A stretch of 64,000 nt of DNA, from assembly GCA_947489665.1 (NCBI GenBank), contig CANLEH010000006.1, positions 186,001 to 250,000 of the forward strand, given 5' to 3'. This document shows positions 8,802 through 17,469 of this stretch, in pieces (the first letter of the stretch is position 1; each line of letters opens with the position of its first letter). The notes under the pieces were generated by a model that ran no database searches, was not told the DNA's origin, and saw only the letters and a program-made list of their open reading frames with translations. The DNA is from an uncultured Roseicyclus sp. (GTDB lineage: Bacteria > Pseudomonadota > Alphaproteobacteria > Rhodobacterales > Rhodobacteraceae). The position numbers and the translations under genes are program-made.

Positions 8802-9803
8802 TTAGATAAGTTTGCCCATAGCAACTGCTGTATCGGACATCCGGTTGGAGAAGCCCCATTCATTGTCGTACCAGCTGAGGATACGGACCATATTGCCGTC
8901 CAACACCTTGGTCTGATCGAGATGGAAGACCGACGAATGCGGATCGTGGTTGAAGTCCATGCTCACCAGCGGCTCGTCCGTATAGCCGAGCACACCTTTC
9001 AGCGGGCCATCGGCGGCGGCGATGATGGCGGCGTTGATCTCTTCGACGGTCGTCGCTTTGGGGGCCTCGAATGTCAGATCGACGACGGAGACGTTCGGGG
9101 TCGGCACGCGGATCGCAACGCCATCGAGCTTGCCGTTCAGCTCCGGCAGAACCAGGCCCACGGCCTTTGCGGCCCCAGTCGAGGTCGGGATCATGCTCAT
9201 CGCAGCCGCGCGCGCGCGGTAGAGGTCCTTGTGCATCGTATCCAGCGTGGGCTGATCGCCCGTATAGCTGTGGATCGTCGTCATGAAGCCTTTGGTGATG
9301 CCCACGGCGTCGTTGAGGACCTTGGCGACCGGCGACAGGCAGTTCGTGGTGCACGATGCGTTCGAGACGACGATGTCGTCCGAGGTCAGGCTGTCGTCAT
9401 TCACACCGAACACAATGGTCTTGTCGGCGTTCTTGCCGGGGGCCGAGATCAGCACGCGGCTCGACCCGTTTTCCAGATGCGCCTGACATGCCTCCTTGGA
9501 GGTGAAGATGCCGGTGCATTCCAGAACGATATCAACATGGCCCCAGGGCAGGTCGGCGGGGTTGCGGATCGCCGTGACCTCCATCGGGCCCCGGCCTACG
9601 TCGATGGTGGTCTCGGTCGTGGTCACGGTGGCGGGGAAGCGGCCATGGACGCTGTCATAGCGCAGAAGGTGCGCATTGGTTTCCACCGGGCCCAGATCGT
9701 TGATGGCGACGACTTCGATATCGGTGCGGCCGTATTCGATGATGGCGCGCAGCACGTTGCGCCCGATACGACCAAATCCGTTGATGGCGACTTTTACGGC
9801 CAT
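8802..9803 (-). CDS. gap: Glyceraldehyde-3-phosphate dehydrogenase, NAD-type copy
   Basis: 333-residue GAPDH. It has the Rossmann motif INGFGRIGR at the N-terminus, catalytic Cys151 in SNASCTTNC, and the ESMIP-like [13 protein letters not shown] and [12 protein letters not shown] motifs. Residues Asn35-Asp36 (VAINDLG) keep the aspartate that binds the adenosine ribose of NAD, so this is expected to be the glycolytic enzyme. The start ATG at 9803 is preceded by CAGGAGG; the longer frame upstream has no family support. A perfect CG-centred palindrome lies 66 bp upstream (9869-9882). It is first in the leftward gap-pgk-fda series. Confidence 0.97.
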   Translation of the reverse strand: MAVKVAINGFGRIGRNVLRAIIEYGRTDIEVVAINDLGPVETNAHLLRYDSVHGRFPATVTTTETTIDVGRGPMEVTAIRNPADLPWGHVDIVLECTGIFTSKEACQAHLENGSSRVLISAPGKNADKTIVFGVNDDSLTSDDIVVSNASCTTNCLSPVAKVLNDAVGITKGFMTTIHSYTGDQPTLDTMHKDLYRARAAAMSMIPTSTGAAKAVGLVLPELNGKLDGVAIRVPTPNVSVVDLTFEAPKATTVEEINAAIIAAADGPLKGVLGYTDEPLVSMDFNHDPHSSVFHLDQTKVLDGNMVRILSWYDNEWGFSNRMSDTAVAMGKLI

Positions 9804-9868
9804 GTGTGAGCCTCCTGACTTCCCATGTCGGCGCGGGGCTGCGTGCATCGCAAGGCTACCCGCGCATG

Positions 9869-9882
9869 TGTTAGCGGTAACA
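9869..9882. promoter_or_regulatory. CG-centred palindromic operator upstream of gap
   Basis: TGTTAGCGGTAACA: perfect TGTTA/TAACA arms around a central CG, the geometry of LacI-family operators. It fits the consensus TGTTANCGNTAACA that I recall for CceR, the LacI-type carbon regulator of Rhodobacter. It lies 66-79 bp upstream of the gap start codon. A degenerate relative precedes the second GAPDH (13727-13740). Confidence 0.65.
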
Positions 9883-9923
9883 CCGGCTCCTTACCGCGCA
9901 TCGCACGGGTTGGGAAGGGCCGA

Positions 9924-10328
9924 TCATTGCACATCCGCGCTGCATTCGGTTGGGGGTGGGGGCGGCGCGTCTGCCGCAAGAACGCGGTCCACGTCGATAC
10001 CGATATTGCGGGCGCGTGCATCGGACAGCTCCGCAAATAGGGGCGCATCTTCTGCGAGCGGCGTGCCGCAGGTGCGGGCAATCAGCTCATAATCGTCGTG
10101 CGCCGCGGGGCGCCCAAGGCCGCCGTCGCGCAAAGCCGCATTCGGGCGATAGACCGAAAACCGGCCGTCCGCCTCGAAATACAGGGTGATTTGCGCGTGC
10201 AATTCCTCTGGATGGTCGATTGCGACTTCCGCGGTCCAGGCCTCACCCGTCGTCCATTCCATCCAAACCACCTGCAAGCTGACCTCTGAGCGATTGAAAA
10301 GACTCTGGCGCGGAATGCGGCCTGACAC
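9924..10328 (-). CDS. Uncharacterised 134-aa protein, GTG start
   Basis: No family recognised. It is soluble and acidic, with a beta-rich middle (HAQITLYFEADGRFSVYRP) and a Pro-rich tail (DAPPPPPTE). The start is GTG at 10328, with GGAGG 9 nt upstream lying directly after the stop of the preceding gene (TAAGGAGG), so it belongs to a three-gene unit with 10344-10559 and 10550-10693. The unit reads towards gap, but a 120-bp gap containing the operator separates them. Confidence 0.6.
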   Translation of the reverse strand: MSGRIPRQSLFNRSEVSLQVVWMEWTTGEAWTAEVAIDHPEELHAQITLYFEADGRFSVYRPNAALRDGGLGRPAAHDDYELIARTCGTPLAEDAPLFAELSDARARNIGIDVDRVLAADAPPPPPTECSADVQ

Positions 10329-10343
10329 GCTGCCGCCACCTCC

Positions 10344-10559
10344 TTAGCTGGTATCTGCCGTCCAATCGGCGACTTCAAAACCCCACGGGATGATCTCGGC
10401 CCCATTGAAATGCACGTCATACAGGACGGGCCAATTGCGCGGGGCGCCTGCGTCATAGCTGATCGGACGGGAGGTGTTGAAAAGCCACCCCCCACCGAAC
10501 CAAATCACAAGCCACAGCAATAGACCTGCCACAAGGCTTAGCGACAACTTCAGCGCCAA
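10344..10559 (-). CDS. Small membrane-anchored protein (71 aa), TTG start
   Basis: No family recognised. One hydrophobic helix (residues 6-27, LSLVAGLLLWLVIWFGGGWLF) is followed by a 44-residue polar, aromatic-rich tail, probably periplasmic. The start codon is TTG at 10559, which overlaps the end of the 47-aa gene upstream by 10 bp; there is no separate Shine-Dalgarno, so translation is probably coupled. Downstream, a GTG gene follows after 15 bp. Confidence 0.5.
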   Translation of the reverse strand: MALKLSLSLVAGLLLWLVIWFGGGWLFNTSRPISYDAGAPRNWPVLYDVHFNGAEIIPWGFEVADWTADTS

Positions 10560-10693
10560 AAGGCCATCCAGCGCAAAAGCTCTGCGAATTTACGAGCGAG
10601 AAACAGGGAATTCGACCAGCCGAACAACACAGCATCCACTGCAAGGCAGGCGGCGAGCACGATCCCGATCCATATGGCAAGCGCATTTGTCAT
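10550..10693 (-). CDS. Very small membrane protein (47 aa)
   Basis: Short frame MTNALAIWIGIVLAACLAVD... with one transmembrane helix (about residues 4-26) and a basic, aromatic C-terminus ending RWMAFWR. It starts at the ATG at 10693, and its stop (10550-10552) overlaps the TTG-initiated 71-aa gene. I rate it real because of the coherent helix-plus-basic-tail layout and the coupled overlap. Function is unknown; small proteins of this shape often associate with larger membrane partners. Confidence 0.5.
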   Translation of the reverse strand: MTNALAIWIGIVLAACLAVDAVLFGWSNSLFLARKFAELLRWMAFWR

Positions 10694-10732
10694 CGCGGCG
10701 GACTCTGCCATGGGCGGCAGGCCGGCGGAAGG

Positions 10733-11218
10733 CTATTTCTTCGCGCCAAGCATCGGGTTGCTGATCGCGTCCAGATCGACAAGTCCGTAGTCCAGCCCCT
10801 TGTTGCGGAAGATGCGTTTGCCCTGCCGCAGGTAGTCGCCGACATCGTGATCCAGCCGCTGCCCCATGACGAGGATGCGCAGGGTTTCGGTGCCCGTATT
10901 GACGATCGTATGTCCCAGCCCGCCCGCACGATAGCCGATGAAGTCCCCCGGCCCGATGGCGTGATCGTCTTCGCCGATCGTCGCGGTTCCCGTGCCCGAC
11001 AGAATAAAGACGGCCTCATCCTCGTGGTAATGGACGTGGTATTCGGTCGTTTCATCACCCGGCGCCACCTCGATCAGGTGAATACCGAGGCCCGTGAGCC
11101 CTGTGGCATCGCCAAGGGATTTGTTGATCCGCTTGGCATTGGGGTTGCGGAAGTGAACCTTCGCCAAACCCTCCATCGCCTCGATTTCGGCGGCTGCAAT
11201 CAGATAGGTGTCCGTCAT
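10733..11218 (-). CDS. Cupin-domain protein
   Basis: 161-residue single-domain cupin. Motif 1 reads EYHVHYHEDEAVFILSG (His, His, Glu metal ligands) and motif 2 PGDFIGYRAGGLGHTIVN (the last His is the fourth ligand). The C-terminal tail (about 115-160) is polar with RQGKRIFRNKGLDYGLVD. The ATG at 11218 follows GGAGGGACG, so it is preferred to the ATG 18 bp upstream, which lies before that site. Substrate unknown. It is divergent from a 2OG-Fe(II) oxygenase gene across a 147-bp promoter region. Confidence 0.85.
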   Translation of the reverse strand: MTDTYLIAAAEIEAMEGLAKVHFRNPNAKRINKSLGDATGLTGLGIHLIEVAPGDETTEYHVHYHEDEAVFILSGTGTATIGEDDHAIGPGDFIGYRAGGLGHTIVNTGTETLRILVMGQRLDHDVGDYLRQGKRIFRNKGLDYGLVDLDAISNPMLGAKK

Positions 11219-11365
11219 CGTCCGTCCCTCCGGCAAAGGTGATGGCCCAAGGATGGGCGGAGGGGCAGCGCGCGTAAAGCGCGTTTCACGGGCAATATGT
11301 CATTTCAGCTTTCAAACGGGCCATGGGATTGGCAGAGTCACGCACGGCGCAGAGGGAGAGCCAAG

Positions 11366-12145
11366 ATGAAGATCGATGACATCGTCAACACCGGGCGATA
11401 CCCGCTGACCGATATGGCCTTCGGTGCGGCTTGTGCGGATACGCTGACCCGTGACGGCGTTCTCGTCCTGCCGGATTTCATCCAGCCAAAGGCCTTGGCC
11501 GCCATGCAGGCGGAGGCGCGTGCGGGGGAGGGTGACGCTTATTTCTGCGCCCAGACGCACTCCGTCTACCTTTCGCCGACCACATCCGATTTTCCTGAAA
11601 ACCACCCGGCCAACCGTCAGGTCACCTCCTCCAAAGGCTGCATCTGCGACGACATCATCGCAGACACCTCCCCTTTGCGCCGTCTCTACGACGATTCCGG
11701 GTTCCGCGCCTTTGTCATGGCAGCAACGGGCGAGACACAGCTGCACGCCTATGCCGACCCTCTTTCGTCCATCAACATCCACTACGCAAAGCGGGGCCAG
11801 GAGTTGGGGTGGCATTTTGACAACTCCTCCTTCGCGATCACGCTATTGATCGAGAAGCCCGATGCTGGCAGCCGTTTTGAATACATCAAGGACCTGCGCG
11901 ATGCCGATGCGGGCGAGATGAACTATGACGGCGTTGCGGCCCTGCTTGATGGCGCAACCACCCCCGACGTTCTGCAGATGGAGCCCGGAACGTTGGTCCT
12001 GTTCCGAGGCCGCAACTCAATCCACAGGGTCAGCCCCAATGAAAGCGACAAGACGCGGATGCTGGCCGTGCTGGCCTACAATGCGGAACCCGGCGTGGAA
12101 TTGTCGGAAAGCGCGCGGATGACCTTTTACGGACGGCTTGCCTGA
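11366..12145 (+). CDS. 2-oxoglutarate/Fe(II)-dependent oxygenase-like protein
   Basis: 259-residue jelly-roll oxygenase of the HalD/ArpA type. Iron ligands are visible as GWHFDN (His150, Asp152) and the distal SIHRVSP (His220); Arg231 in KTRMLAVL would bind 2-oxoglutarate. A Cys-rich stretch, KGCICDD, lies near residue 91. The substrate cannot be read from sequence; relatives act on free amino acids or small acids. The start ATG at 11366 has GGGAGAG upstream; a longer frame adds 23 residues without family support. A small unknown gene follows in the same direction 78 bp later. Confidence 0.8.
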   Translation: MKIDDIVNTGRYPLTDMAFGAACADTLTRDGVLVLPDFIQPKALAAMQAEARAGEGDAYFCAQTHSVYLSPTTSDFPENHPANRQVTSSKGCICDDIIADTSPLRRLYDDSGFRAFVMAATGETQLHAYADPLSSINIHYAKRGQELGWHFDNSSFAITLLIEKPDAGSRFEYIKDLRDADAGEMNYDGVAALLDGATTPDVLQMEPGTLVLFRGRNSIHRVSPNESDKTRMLAVLAYNAEPGVELSESARMTFYGRLA

Positions 12146-12223
12146 CCGTTCCCACTGAAAACGTTGACCGAATGCCTTAGCTGTGGAACGCTAACCGGTA
12201 AAACCAACAAACCGGTCATTCCC

Positions 12224-12634
12224 ATGACCCTCGAAGAATTCTTCCGCGAAAATGCGCGCCTGTTTTCCATGGGCGACGTTGCAGCATCCGCCGCCTGCGT
12301 GGACGTGCCGATGTCGGCGCGCGTGGCGGGATCAAACTTCGCGGCCAACACGCTTGACGATATTGTCGTGGCATTGGCTGTGTTTCGGCAAAACCTGTTG
12401 GTCGAGAGTTTCCAAAGCCTCGAAATCACGGAATTCTACGCGACGGAGCCTGTGGACGGGAAAGCCCAGGCGTTCGTGCGCTATCTGATCACAAACGACA
12501 CCGGCGGTGAGATCGACACGTTCGACGCTTCGTTCATCTGCCGTCAGACGGATGCAGGCGGTTGGATGATCTTCGACGCCGAAAGCCTGCCGCCTGCCAA
12601 GGACCGGTTCTTGCAAGGCATTCCGCTGACCTGA
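12224..12634 (+). CDS. Uncharacterised protein, possible NTF2/SnoaL-like fold
   Basis: 136 residues and soluble. The alternation of an N-terminal helix (TLEEFFRENARLFSMGD) with strands near the end (KAQAFVRYLITND, WMIFDAESL) resembles an NTF2-like cone fold, but no catalytic motif is evident. The ATG at 12224 is preferred over a TTG 60 bp upstream; neither has a good Shine-Dalgarno. It is convergent with the second GAPDH gene (6-bp gap). Confidence 0.55.
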   Translation: MTLEEFFRENARLFSMGDVAASAACVDVPMSARVAGSNFAANTLDDIVVALAVFRQNLLVESFQSLEITEFYATEPVDGKAQAFVRYLITNDTGGEIDTFDASFICRQTDAGGWMIFDAESLPPAKDRFLQGIPLT

Positions 12635-12640
12635 TTGGCT

Positions 12641-13645
12641 TTAGTGCATCAAGCGACCCATGGCGCCTGCCACATCGGCCATCCGCACTGAAAAGCCCCA
12701 TTCATTGTCGTACCAGGCCAGAACACGCACCGTCCGCCCGCCGACGACCTTGGTCTGGTCCGGAGCAAAGATGCTCGAATGCGGCGTGTGGTTGAAATCG
12801 ATGGAAACCTTGGGTTCGGGGTCATAGGCCAAAACCGCGCCCATATGACCTGCAGCGGCCTCGGCCACCACTTCGTTCACGTCTGCCACACTCACATCGC
12901 GCGCGGCCTCAAACGTCAGGTCCACGGCTGAGACATTCGGTGTGGGAACCCGCAGGGCGGTGCCGTCAAGCTTGCCCTCCATCTCAGGCAGCACCTCAGA
13001 CAGCGCCTTTGCCGCGCCGGTGGAGGTCGGGATCATCGCCATCGCAGCGGCGCGTGCGCGGTATAGGTCCTTGTGGCGACGGTCCAATGTTGGCTGGTCG
13101 CCGGTATAGCTGTGGATCGTCGTCATGATCCCGCGTTCGATCCCAATCGCCTCGTTCAAAACTTTCACGAGGGGCGCGAGGCAATTGGTCGTGCACGACC
13201 CGTTCGAGATCATCCGATCCTCCGCTAAAATATCGCGGTGGTTCACGCCGTAGACGATGGTGCGGTCCACATTGGTGGCAGGGGCCGAGATCAGGACCTT
13301 CTTGGCCCCACGCTCAAGATGCACGGCGCTTTTGCGACCGTCATTGAACTTGCCGGTGCATTCCAGGACCACATCGCACCCGTCCCAATCCAGCTCCTCC
13401 GGCTCATAGGTCGAGAAGACCTTCATTGGCCCACGACCCAGGTCCATCGTATCATCCTCGACCCGGACTTCACCGGGGAAGCGGCCATGCACGCTGTCGT
13501 AGCGCAGCAGGTGGGCGTTGGTCTCAATCGGGCCAGTCGCGTTGATTTTGACCACCTGCACATCATTGCGCGCTGATTCAGCGATGTGGGCCAGCGTGGC
13601 GCGCCCGATCCGGCCAAAGCCGTTGATGCCGAGGGTGATGGTCAT
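12641..13645 (-). CDS. gapB: Second glyceraldehyde-3-phosphate dehydrogenase, GapB-like
   Basis: 334-residue paralogue of the enzyme at 8802-9803. It has catalytic Cys151 (SNGSCTTNC), Rossmann INGFGRIGR, and TGAAKALSEVLPEM. The position that fixes NAD in copy 1 (Asp36) is Ala here (VKINATG), and the following VLECTGKFN and GAKKVLISAPA match the Bacillus GapB pattern. GapB uses NADP and works in gluconeogenesis, so this copy is probably the anabolic or NADP enzyme. The start has GGAGG upstream. A degenerate form of the gap operator lies 82-95 bp upstream. Confidence 0.93.
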   Translation of the reverse strand: MTITLGINGFGRIGRATLAHIAESARNDVQVVKINATGPIETNAHLLRYDSVHGRFPGEVRVEDDTMDLGRGPMKVFSTYEPEELDWDGCDVVLECTGKFNDGRKSAVHLERGAKKVLISAPATNVDRTIVYGVNHRDILAEDRMISNGSCTTNCLAPLVKVLNEAIGIERGIMTTIHSYTGDQPTLDRRHKDLYRARAAAMAMIPTSTGAAKALSEVLPEMEGKLDGTALRVPTPNVSAVDLTFEAARDVSVADVNEVVAEAAAGHMGAVLAYDPEPKVSIDFNHTPHSSIFAPDQTKVVGGRTVRVLAWYDNEWGFSVRMADVAGAMGRLMH

Positions 13646-13726
13646 GTGCTCGCCTCCTCAAATCCGTGCCTTTTCGATAGGGGGTGCGGCGGCGTGTGAA
13701 AACCCGAAAGCCCGGCCTTTTCCGTA

Positions 13727-13740
13727 TGTTAGCGGAAACG
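13727..13740. promoter_or_regulatory. Degenerate CG-centred operator upstream of gapB
   Basis: TGTTAGCGGAAACG keeps the left arm and the central CG of the gap operator (9869-9882) but differs at two right-arm positions. A further half-site CGCTAACG lies near 13763-13770. The region 13646-13852 serves gapB leftwards and the DUF808 gene rightwards. Confidence 0.45.
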
Positions 13741-13852
13741 GTTGCGCAAACATGCGCTGGTGGCGCTAACGGGGACGGGAACCCGGTACGGGTGGACGTG
13801 GTTGGCCATCATTGTATATGGCGACACAAAGCAAGCGCGTGGAGACAGGCAT

Positions 13853-14827
13853 ATGAGCGGACTTCTGGCCCTTTTGGACGATGTGGCAGCCATTGCGAAG
13901 GTGGCCGCGGCCTCCGTCGATGACGTGATTGCGCAGGCCGGCAAGGCTGGGGCCAAGGCCGCGGGTGCCGTGATCGACGATGCTGCCGTCACGCCGAAAT
14001 ATGTGCACGGGTTCGAGGCAAGGCGCGAATTGCCCATCGTGTGGAAGATCGCGCGTGCCTCCATCTTCAACAAGCTGGTGATCCTTCTGCCTGCGGCGCT
14101 GATCCTGTCGGTGTTCGCGCCCTGGCTGATCCCGGTTTTCCTGATCTTTGGCGGCGCATACCTGTGTTTTGAAGGGGCCGAAAAGGTCCACCATTGGCTG
14201 TCCCCCAAACACCATGATGTCGAAGAGCTGGTGGCCAAGAAGATGTCCGCTGAAGACAGCGCGCATCTGGAAGAGCAGAAGGTGAAAGGTGCGATCAAGA
14301 CCGACTTCATCCTGTCTGCCGAGATCATGACAATCGCACTCGCCGCGCTTGAGACGGACTCGCTGTGGTTCCGCGGTGCGGCTTTGGCCGTTGTGGCCGT
14401 GGGCATCACCGTTCTAGTTTACGGCGCGGTCGCACTGATCGTGAAGGCCGATGATGTGGGCCTGCACATGGCCTCCAACGGGCGCCTCGGCGCGACCCAG
14501 AAAATTGGTGAGGCCATCGTGCGTGGCATGCCGACCTTCCTGAAGGTGCTGACCTTTGTGGGCACATTGGCGATGCTCTGGGTCGGCGGCTCCATCATCC
14601 TGCATGCGGTGGCCGAGATCGGCTGGCACGCGCCCGAGGATTGGGTGAAGGATGTGGCCGAACGCCTCGCGGGCGAGCAGGGCTTTGGCAATTGGCTGGT
14701 GAAGGCCGTGATCGACGGCATCGGCGGGTTGATCCTTGGCCTCTTGCTGATCCCCGTCGTGACCAAGGTCCTCGCGCCGCTGATGCGCGCCATTGGCCTT
14801 GGGGGCAAGGCGGAAGAGGCGCACTGA
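13853..14827 (+). CDS. DUF808 (YedI-type) inner membrane protein
   Basis: 324-residue polytopic membrane protein of the DUF808 family. The N-terminus SGLLALLDDVAAIAKVAAAS is diagnostic. Hydrophobic segments lie around residues 72-112 (VILLPAALILSVFAP, PVFLIFGGAYLC), about 155-200, about 225-250, and near the C-terminus (GGLILGLLLIPVV). The conserved EGAEKVHHW and a cytoplasmic polar stretch around KHHDVEELVAKK are present. Function unknown. The ATG at 13853 follows GGAGACAGG; an upstream in-frame start adds 37 residues that the family lacks. Confidence 0.88.
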   Translation: MSGLLALLDDVAAIAKVAAASVDDVIAQAGKAGAKAAGAVIDDAAVTPKYVHGFEARRELPIVWKIARASIFNKLVILLPAALILSVFAPWLIPVFLIFGGAYLCFEGAEKVHHWLSPKHHDVEELVAKKMSAEDSAHLEEQKVKGAIKTDFILSAEIMTIALAALETDSLWFRGAALAVVAVGITVLVYGAVALIVKADDVGLHMASNGRLGATQKIGEAIVRGMPTFLKVLTFVGTLAMLWVGGSIILHAVAEIGWHAPEDWVKDVAERLAGEQGFGNWLVKAVIDGIGGLILGLLLIPVVTKVLAPLMRAIGLGGKAEEAH

Positions 14828-15139
14828 ATTCGCATCGCGCAAGGCCTCGAAAAAGGTTAACGAAGGCGCTGTTTCATTGCAACTTCAATACCTTGACCCC
14901 CGGTTGCAACCTTGCAACCGGTACGGCCCGCCCCTCTTTGTTCCCCGAAAATGCCCGCCGGAGGCGTGCGCAATGCCGGCCCTACGCGGCGCTTCACAAT
15001 AACGAAGCTACTCTTACACCTCGCGCCGCGGCGACGCGGGCGTCAGCCCGCCCGCCGCGCTATGCCCAACGGGAGGGGGCCCGCGCAAGCGGCGCCTCCG
15101 ACGGGCGGGAGCACCTTGTTCCCAACCGTAGTACGTCGC
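14828..15139. other. 312-bp intergenic region with hairpins (convergent gene ends)
   Basis: Holds a perfect 22-bp palindrome (14900-14921) and a GC-rich stretch from about 14940 to 15120 with several overlapping stems (for example around CGGGCGTCAGCCCG at 15036-15049). The sequence ATGCCCAACGGGAGGGGG near 15062 is typical intergenic filler in this group. No open frame with family support. Confidence 0.6.
14900..14921. terminator. 22-bp perfect palindrome after the DUF808 gene
   Basis: Arms CCGGTTGCAA and TTGCAACCGG are separated by CC, 73 bp past the stop. The loop is too short for a stable hairpin end and there is no U-tract, so it could equally be a protein-binding palindrome. Confidence 0.4.
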
Positions 15140-17158
15140 CTATTTGAGAAGCGATTTCACCTTGTCGGCCACAGCCTCTGCGGTGATCCCGAAATGCTCG
15201 TAAAGCTCGCCTGCAGGCGCAGACGCGCCGAAATCGTGCATGCCGACAAAGCCCGACTTCTCACGCTTGCCGCGCTCGCCGAACAGCCACCGGTCCCAGC
15301 CAAAGCGGATCGCGGCCTCAACGGCCACCCGCACCGGACCGCCGGGAAGCACGCGCTTGCGGTAGCGTTCGTCTTGCTCCTCGAACAGCTCCCAGCAGGG
15401 CATCGACACAACCCGCGTGCCGATCCCTTCAGCCTGCAGCAGGTCCCGCGCGGCCATCGCAATCGCAACCTCACTGCCCGTTGCCATCAGGATCGCCTGA
15501 CGCTTTCCTTCGGCATCGGCCAGCACATAAGCGCCTTGCTCGGTCAGGTTCTTTGTCTTGTGCTCGGTCCGCAACGTCGGCAGCCCTTGCCGCGACAGGG
15601 CGAGGGTCGACGGCGTCTCGCGGCTGGAAATCGCAATCTCCCACGCCTCTGCCGTCTCGACCGCGTCGGCGGGGCGGAACACGTTCATGTTCGGCGTCGC
15701 GCGCAGCATGGCCAGATGCTCCACCGGTTGGTGCGTGGGGCCATCTTCGCCCACACCAATCGAGTCGTGGGTCATCACATAGACGGGCGCGATCTTCATC
15801 AGCGCTGACAAGCGCATCGACGGGCGGGCGTAGTCGGTGAAGGTGAAGAATGTCCCGCCATAGGGCTTCACACCGCCATGCAAATACATGCCGTTCATCG
15901 CGGCCGCCATCGCATGTTCGCGAATGCCATAGTGGATGTGGCGGCCCTTGCGGTCGTCCGGGCCGAAGATACCCAGATCGGGCGTGTTCGTCAGGTTCGA
16001 CCCCGTCAGGTCCGCGGATCCCCCCAGCGTCTCAGGCACGACGGCGTTGATGACCTCTAACGCCATCTGGCTGGCCTTGCGCGTGGCAACCTTTGGCTGC
16101 TCTTCCGACAGGGCCTTCTTATGCGCCTTGATCGCCGCGCTCAGCTTCTTGGGCATCTCACCCGCAAATGCCCGCTCAAACTCGGCCTTCTTGCCAGCGG
16201 AAAGGGCGGCAAAGCGATCTTCCCAATCCTTGCGCGTGCCAACGCCGCGCTGGCCCACGCTTTCCCACCAGCTTTTCAGGTCAGCAGGGATTTCAAACGC
16301 GCCATGCGTCCAACCGTAGGCGGCCTTCGTGTCGGCGACCACTTTCGGGTCCGTCAATGCGCCGTGGCCCTTGGCCGTGTCCTGCGCGGAGGAACCGATG
16401 GCGATATGCGTCTTGCACGCGATCATCGCGGGGCGGGGGGAGGCCTTTGCTTCGGTCAGCGCGCGGTCGATATCTTCGGGATCGTGCCCATCGCAGGCGA
16501 ATACATCCCAACCCGACGCCGCAAACCGCGCTTTCTGGTCGGTCACGTCGGACATCGATACATTGCCGTCGATGGTGATGCCGTTGTCATCCCACATCAC
16601 GATCAGGCGGCTCAGTTCCTGCCGGCCGGCCAGCGCAATGGCCTCCTGGCTGACGCCCTCCATCAGGCAGCCGTCGCCGGCGATGCAGTAGGTGTAATGG
16701 TCGATGACCTTCTTGCCCCACCGCGCGCGCAAGGATTCCTCGGCCATCGCAAAGCCCACGGCATTCGCAATGCCTTGCCCGAGCGGACCCGTCGTCGTCT
16801 CGACCCCCGGCACATGGCCGTATTCGGGATGGCCTGCGGTGATCGCGCCCAATTGGCGGAAGTTCTTCACCTGCTCCAGTGTCATCGCCTCATAGCCTGT
16901 CAGGTACAGCAGGGAATAGATCAGCATGGAGCCATGGCCCGCCGATAGGATGAAGCGGTCGCGGTTGGGCCAGTCGGGCGCCGACGCATCAAAGCTGAGA
17001 TGTTTGTCGAACAGAACCGTCGCTACATCCGCCATGCCCATCGGCATACCGGAATGCCCGGAATTCGCGGCGGCAACGGCATCCAGCGTCAGCGTGCGGA
17101 TGCAGGCGGCGCGCGCCCAATGGTCGGGATTGCGGGCGGCGAGGGCTTTGAGATCCAT
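15140..17158 (-). CDS. tkt: Transketolase
   Basis: 672-residue ThDP enzyme of the pentose phosphate and, if present, Calvin pathways, moving two-carbon ketol units between sugar phosphates. It has the N-terminal [15 protein letters not shown] motif, the ThDP motif [25 protein letters not shown], and the transketolase signature with [20 protein letters not shown]. The ATG at 17158 ([14 protein letters not shown]) has AAGGA upstream; the frame remains open for another 300 bp to the left end of the divergent region, but that extension has no homology. It stands alone, convergent with the DUF808 gene. Confidence 0.96.
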   Translation of the reverse strand: MDLKALAARNPDHWARAACIRTLTLDAVAAANSGHSGMPMGMADVATVLFDKHLSFDASAPDWPNRDRFILSAGHGSMLIYSLLYLTGYEAMTLEQVKNFRQLGAITAGHPEYGHVPGVETTTGPLGQGIANAVGFAMAEESLRARWGKKVIDHYTYCIAGDGCLMEGVSQEAIALAGRQELSRLIVMWDDNGITIDGNVSMSDVTDQKARFAASGWDVFACDGHDPEDIDRALTEAKASPRPAMIACKTHIAIGSSAQDTAKGHGALTDPKVVADTKAAYGWTHGAFEIPADLKSWWESVGQRGVGTRKDWEDRFAALSAGKKAEFERAFAGEMPKKLSAAIKAHKKALSEEQPKVATRKASQMALEVINAVVPETLGGSADLTGSNLTNTPDLGIFGPDDRKGRHIHYGIREHAMAAAMNGMYLHGGVKPYGGTFFTFTDYARPSMRLSALMKIAPVYVMTHDSIGVGEDGPTHQPVEHLAMLRATPNMNVFRPADAVETAEAWEIAISSRETPSTLALSRQGLPTLRTEHKTKNLTEQGAYVLADAEGKRQAILMATGSEVAIAMAARDLLQAEGIGTRVVSMPCWELFEEQDERYRKRVLPGGPVRVAVEAAIRFGWDRWLFGERGKREKSGFVGMHDFGASAPAGELYEHFGITAEAVADKVKSLLK

Positions 17159-17469
17159 CGTGGGAACATTCCTTTTGGCAGCAAGCAAGCGGAGCTGATC
17201 CTCCGCCGTCCCGCGGGTGATACCATCGCGCGGTCTGAGTGCAAGGCGCAGGAGGCCGCGTTTCGGGCCAAAATCAGCGTATTTTGGGGTCTGATGCGCG
17301 GAAAACCTTGCAAACCGGCGCGGTTTGACCCCCAAATGTAGATGTGTCAGAGGCAGGACACGCAATCGGTGCGCATCAGATCGGGACAGGCCCGGCTTGC
17401 ATCGGGGCAAACCATACCAGACCCGGCGCGGCCAACCATGCGCCCGGCGACGAGGGGGCAAAGGCGGCC
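17159..17469. other. Divergent promoter region tkt / coiled-coil gene
   Basis: 311 bp. Both neighbouring frames extend into it (leftward from tkt, rightward from a GTG at 17344), but neither extension looks like the family. It must hold two promoters. I see no strong -35/-10 pair or clear operator palindrome. Confidence 0.5.

Noticed and set aside
12164-12223. 20-residue extension of the small gene at 12224 from a TTG
   Set aside because: No ribosome site before the TTG; the extension (CLSCGTL) is unlike the rest of the protein.
17159-17461. 101-residue N-terminal extension of transketolase
   Set aside because: Arg-rich, no homology to the family, and the ATG at 17158 fits the known N-terminus.
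17344-17469. N-terminal extension of the coiled-coil protein from a GTG
   Set aside because: The extra 42 residues are Gly/His/Pro-rich, unlike the heptads that start at the ATG, and lie in the divergent promoter region.
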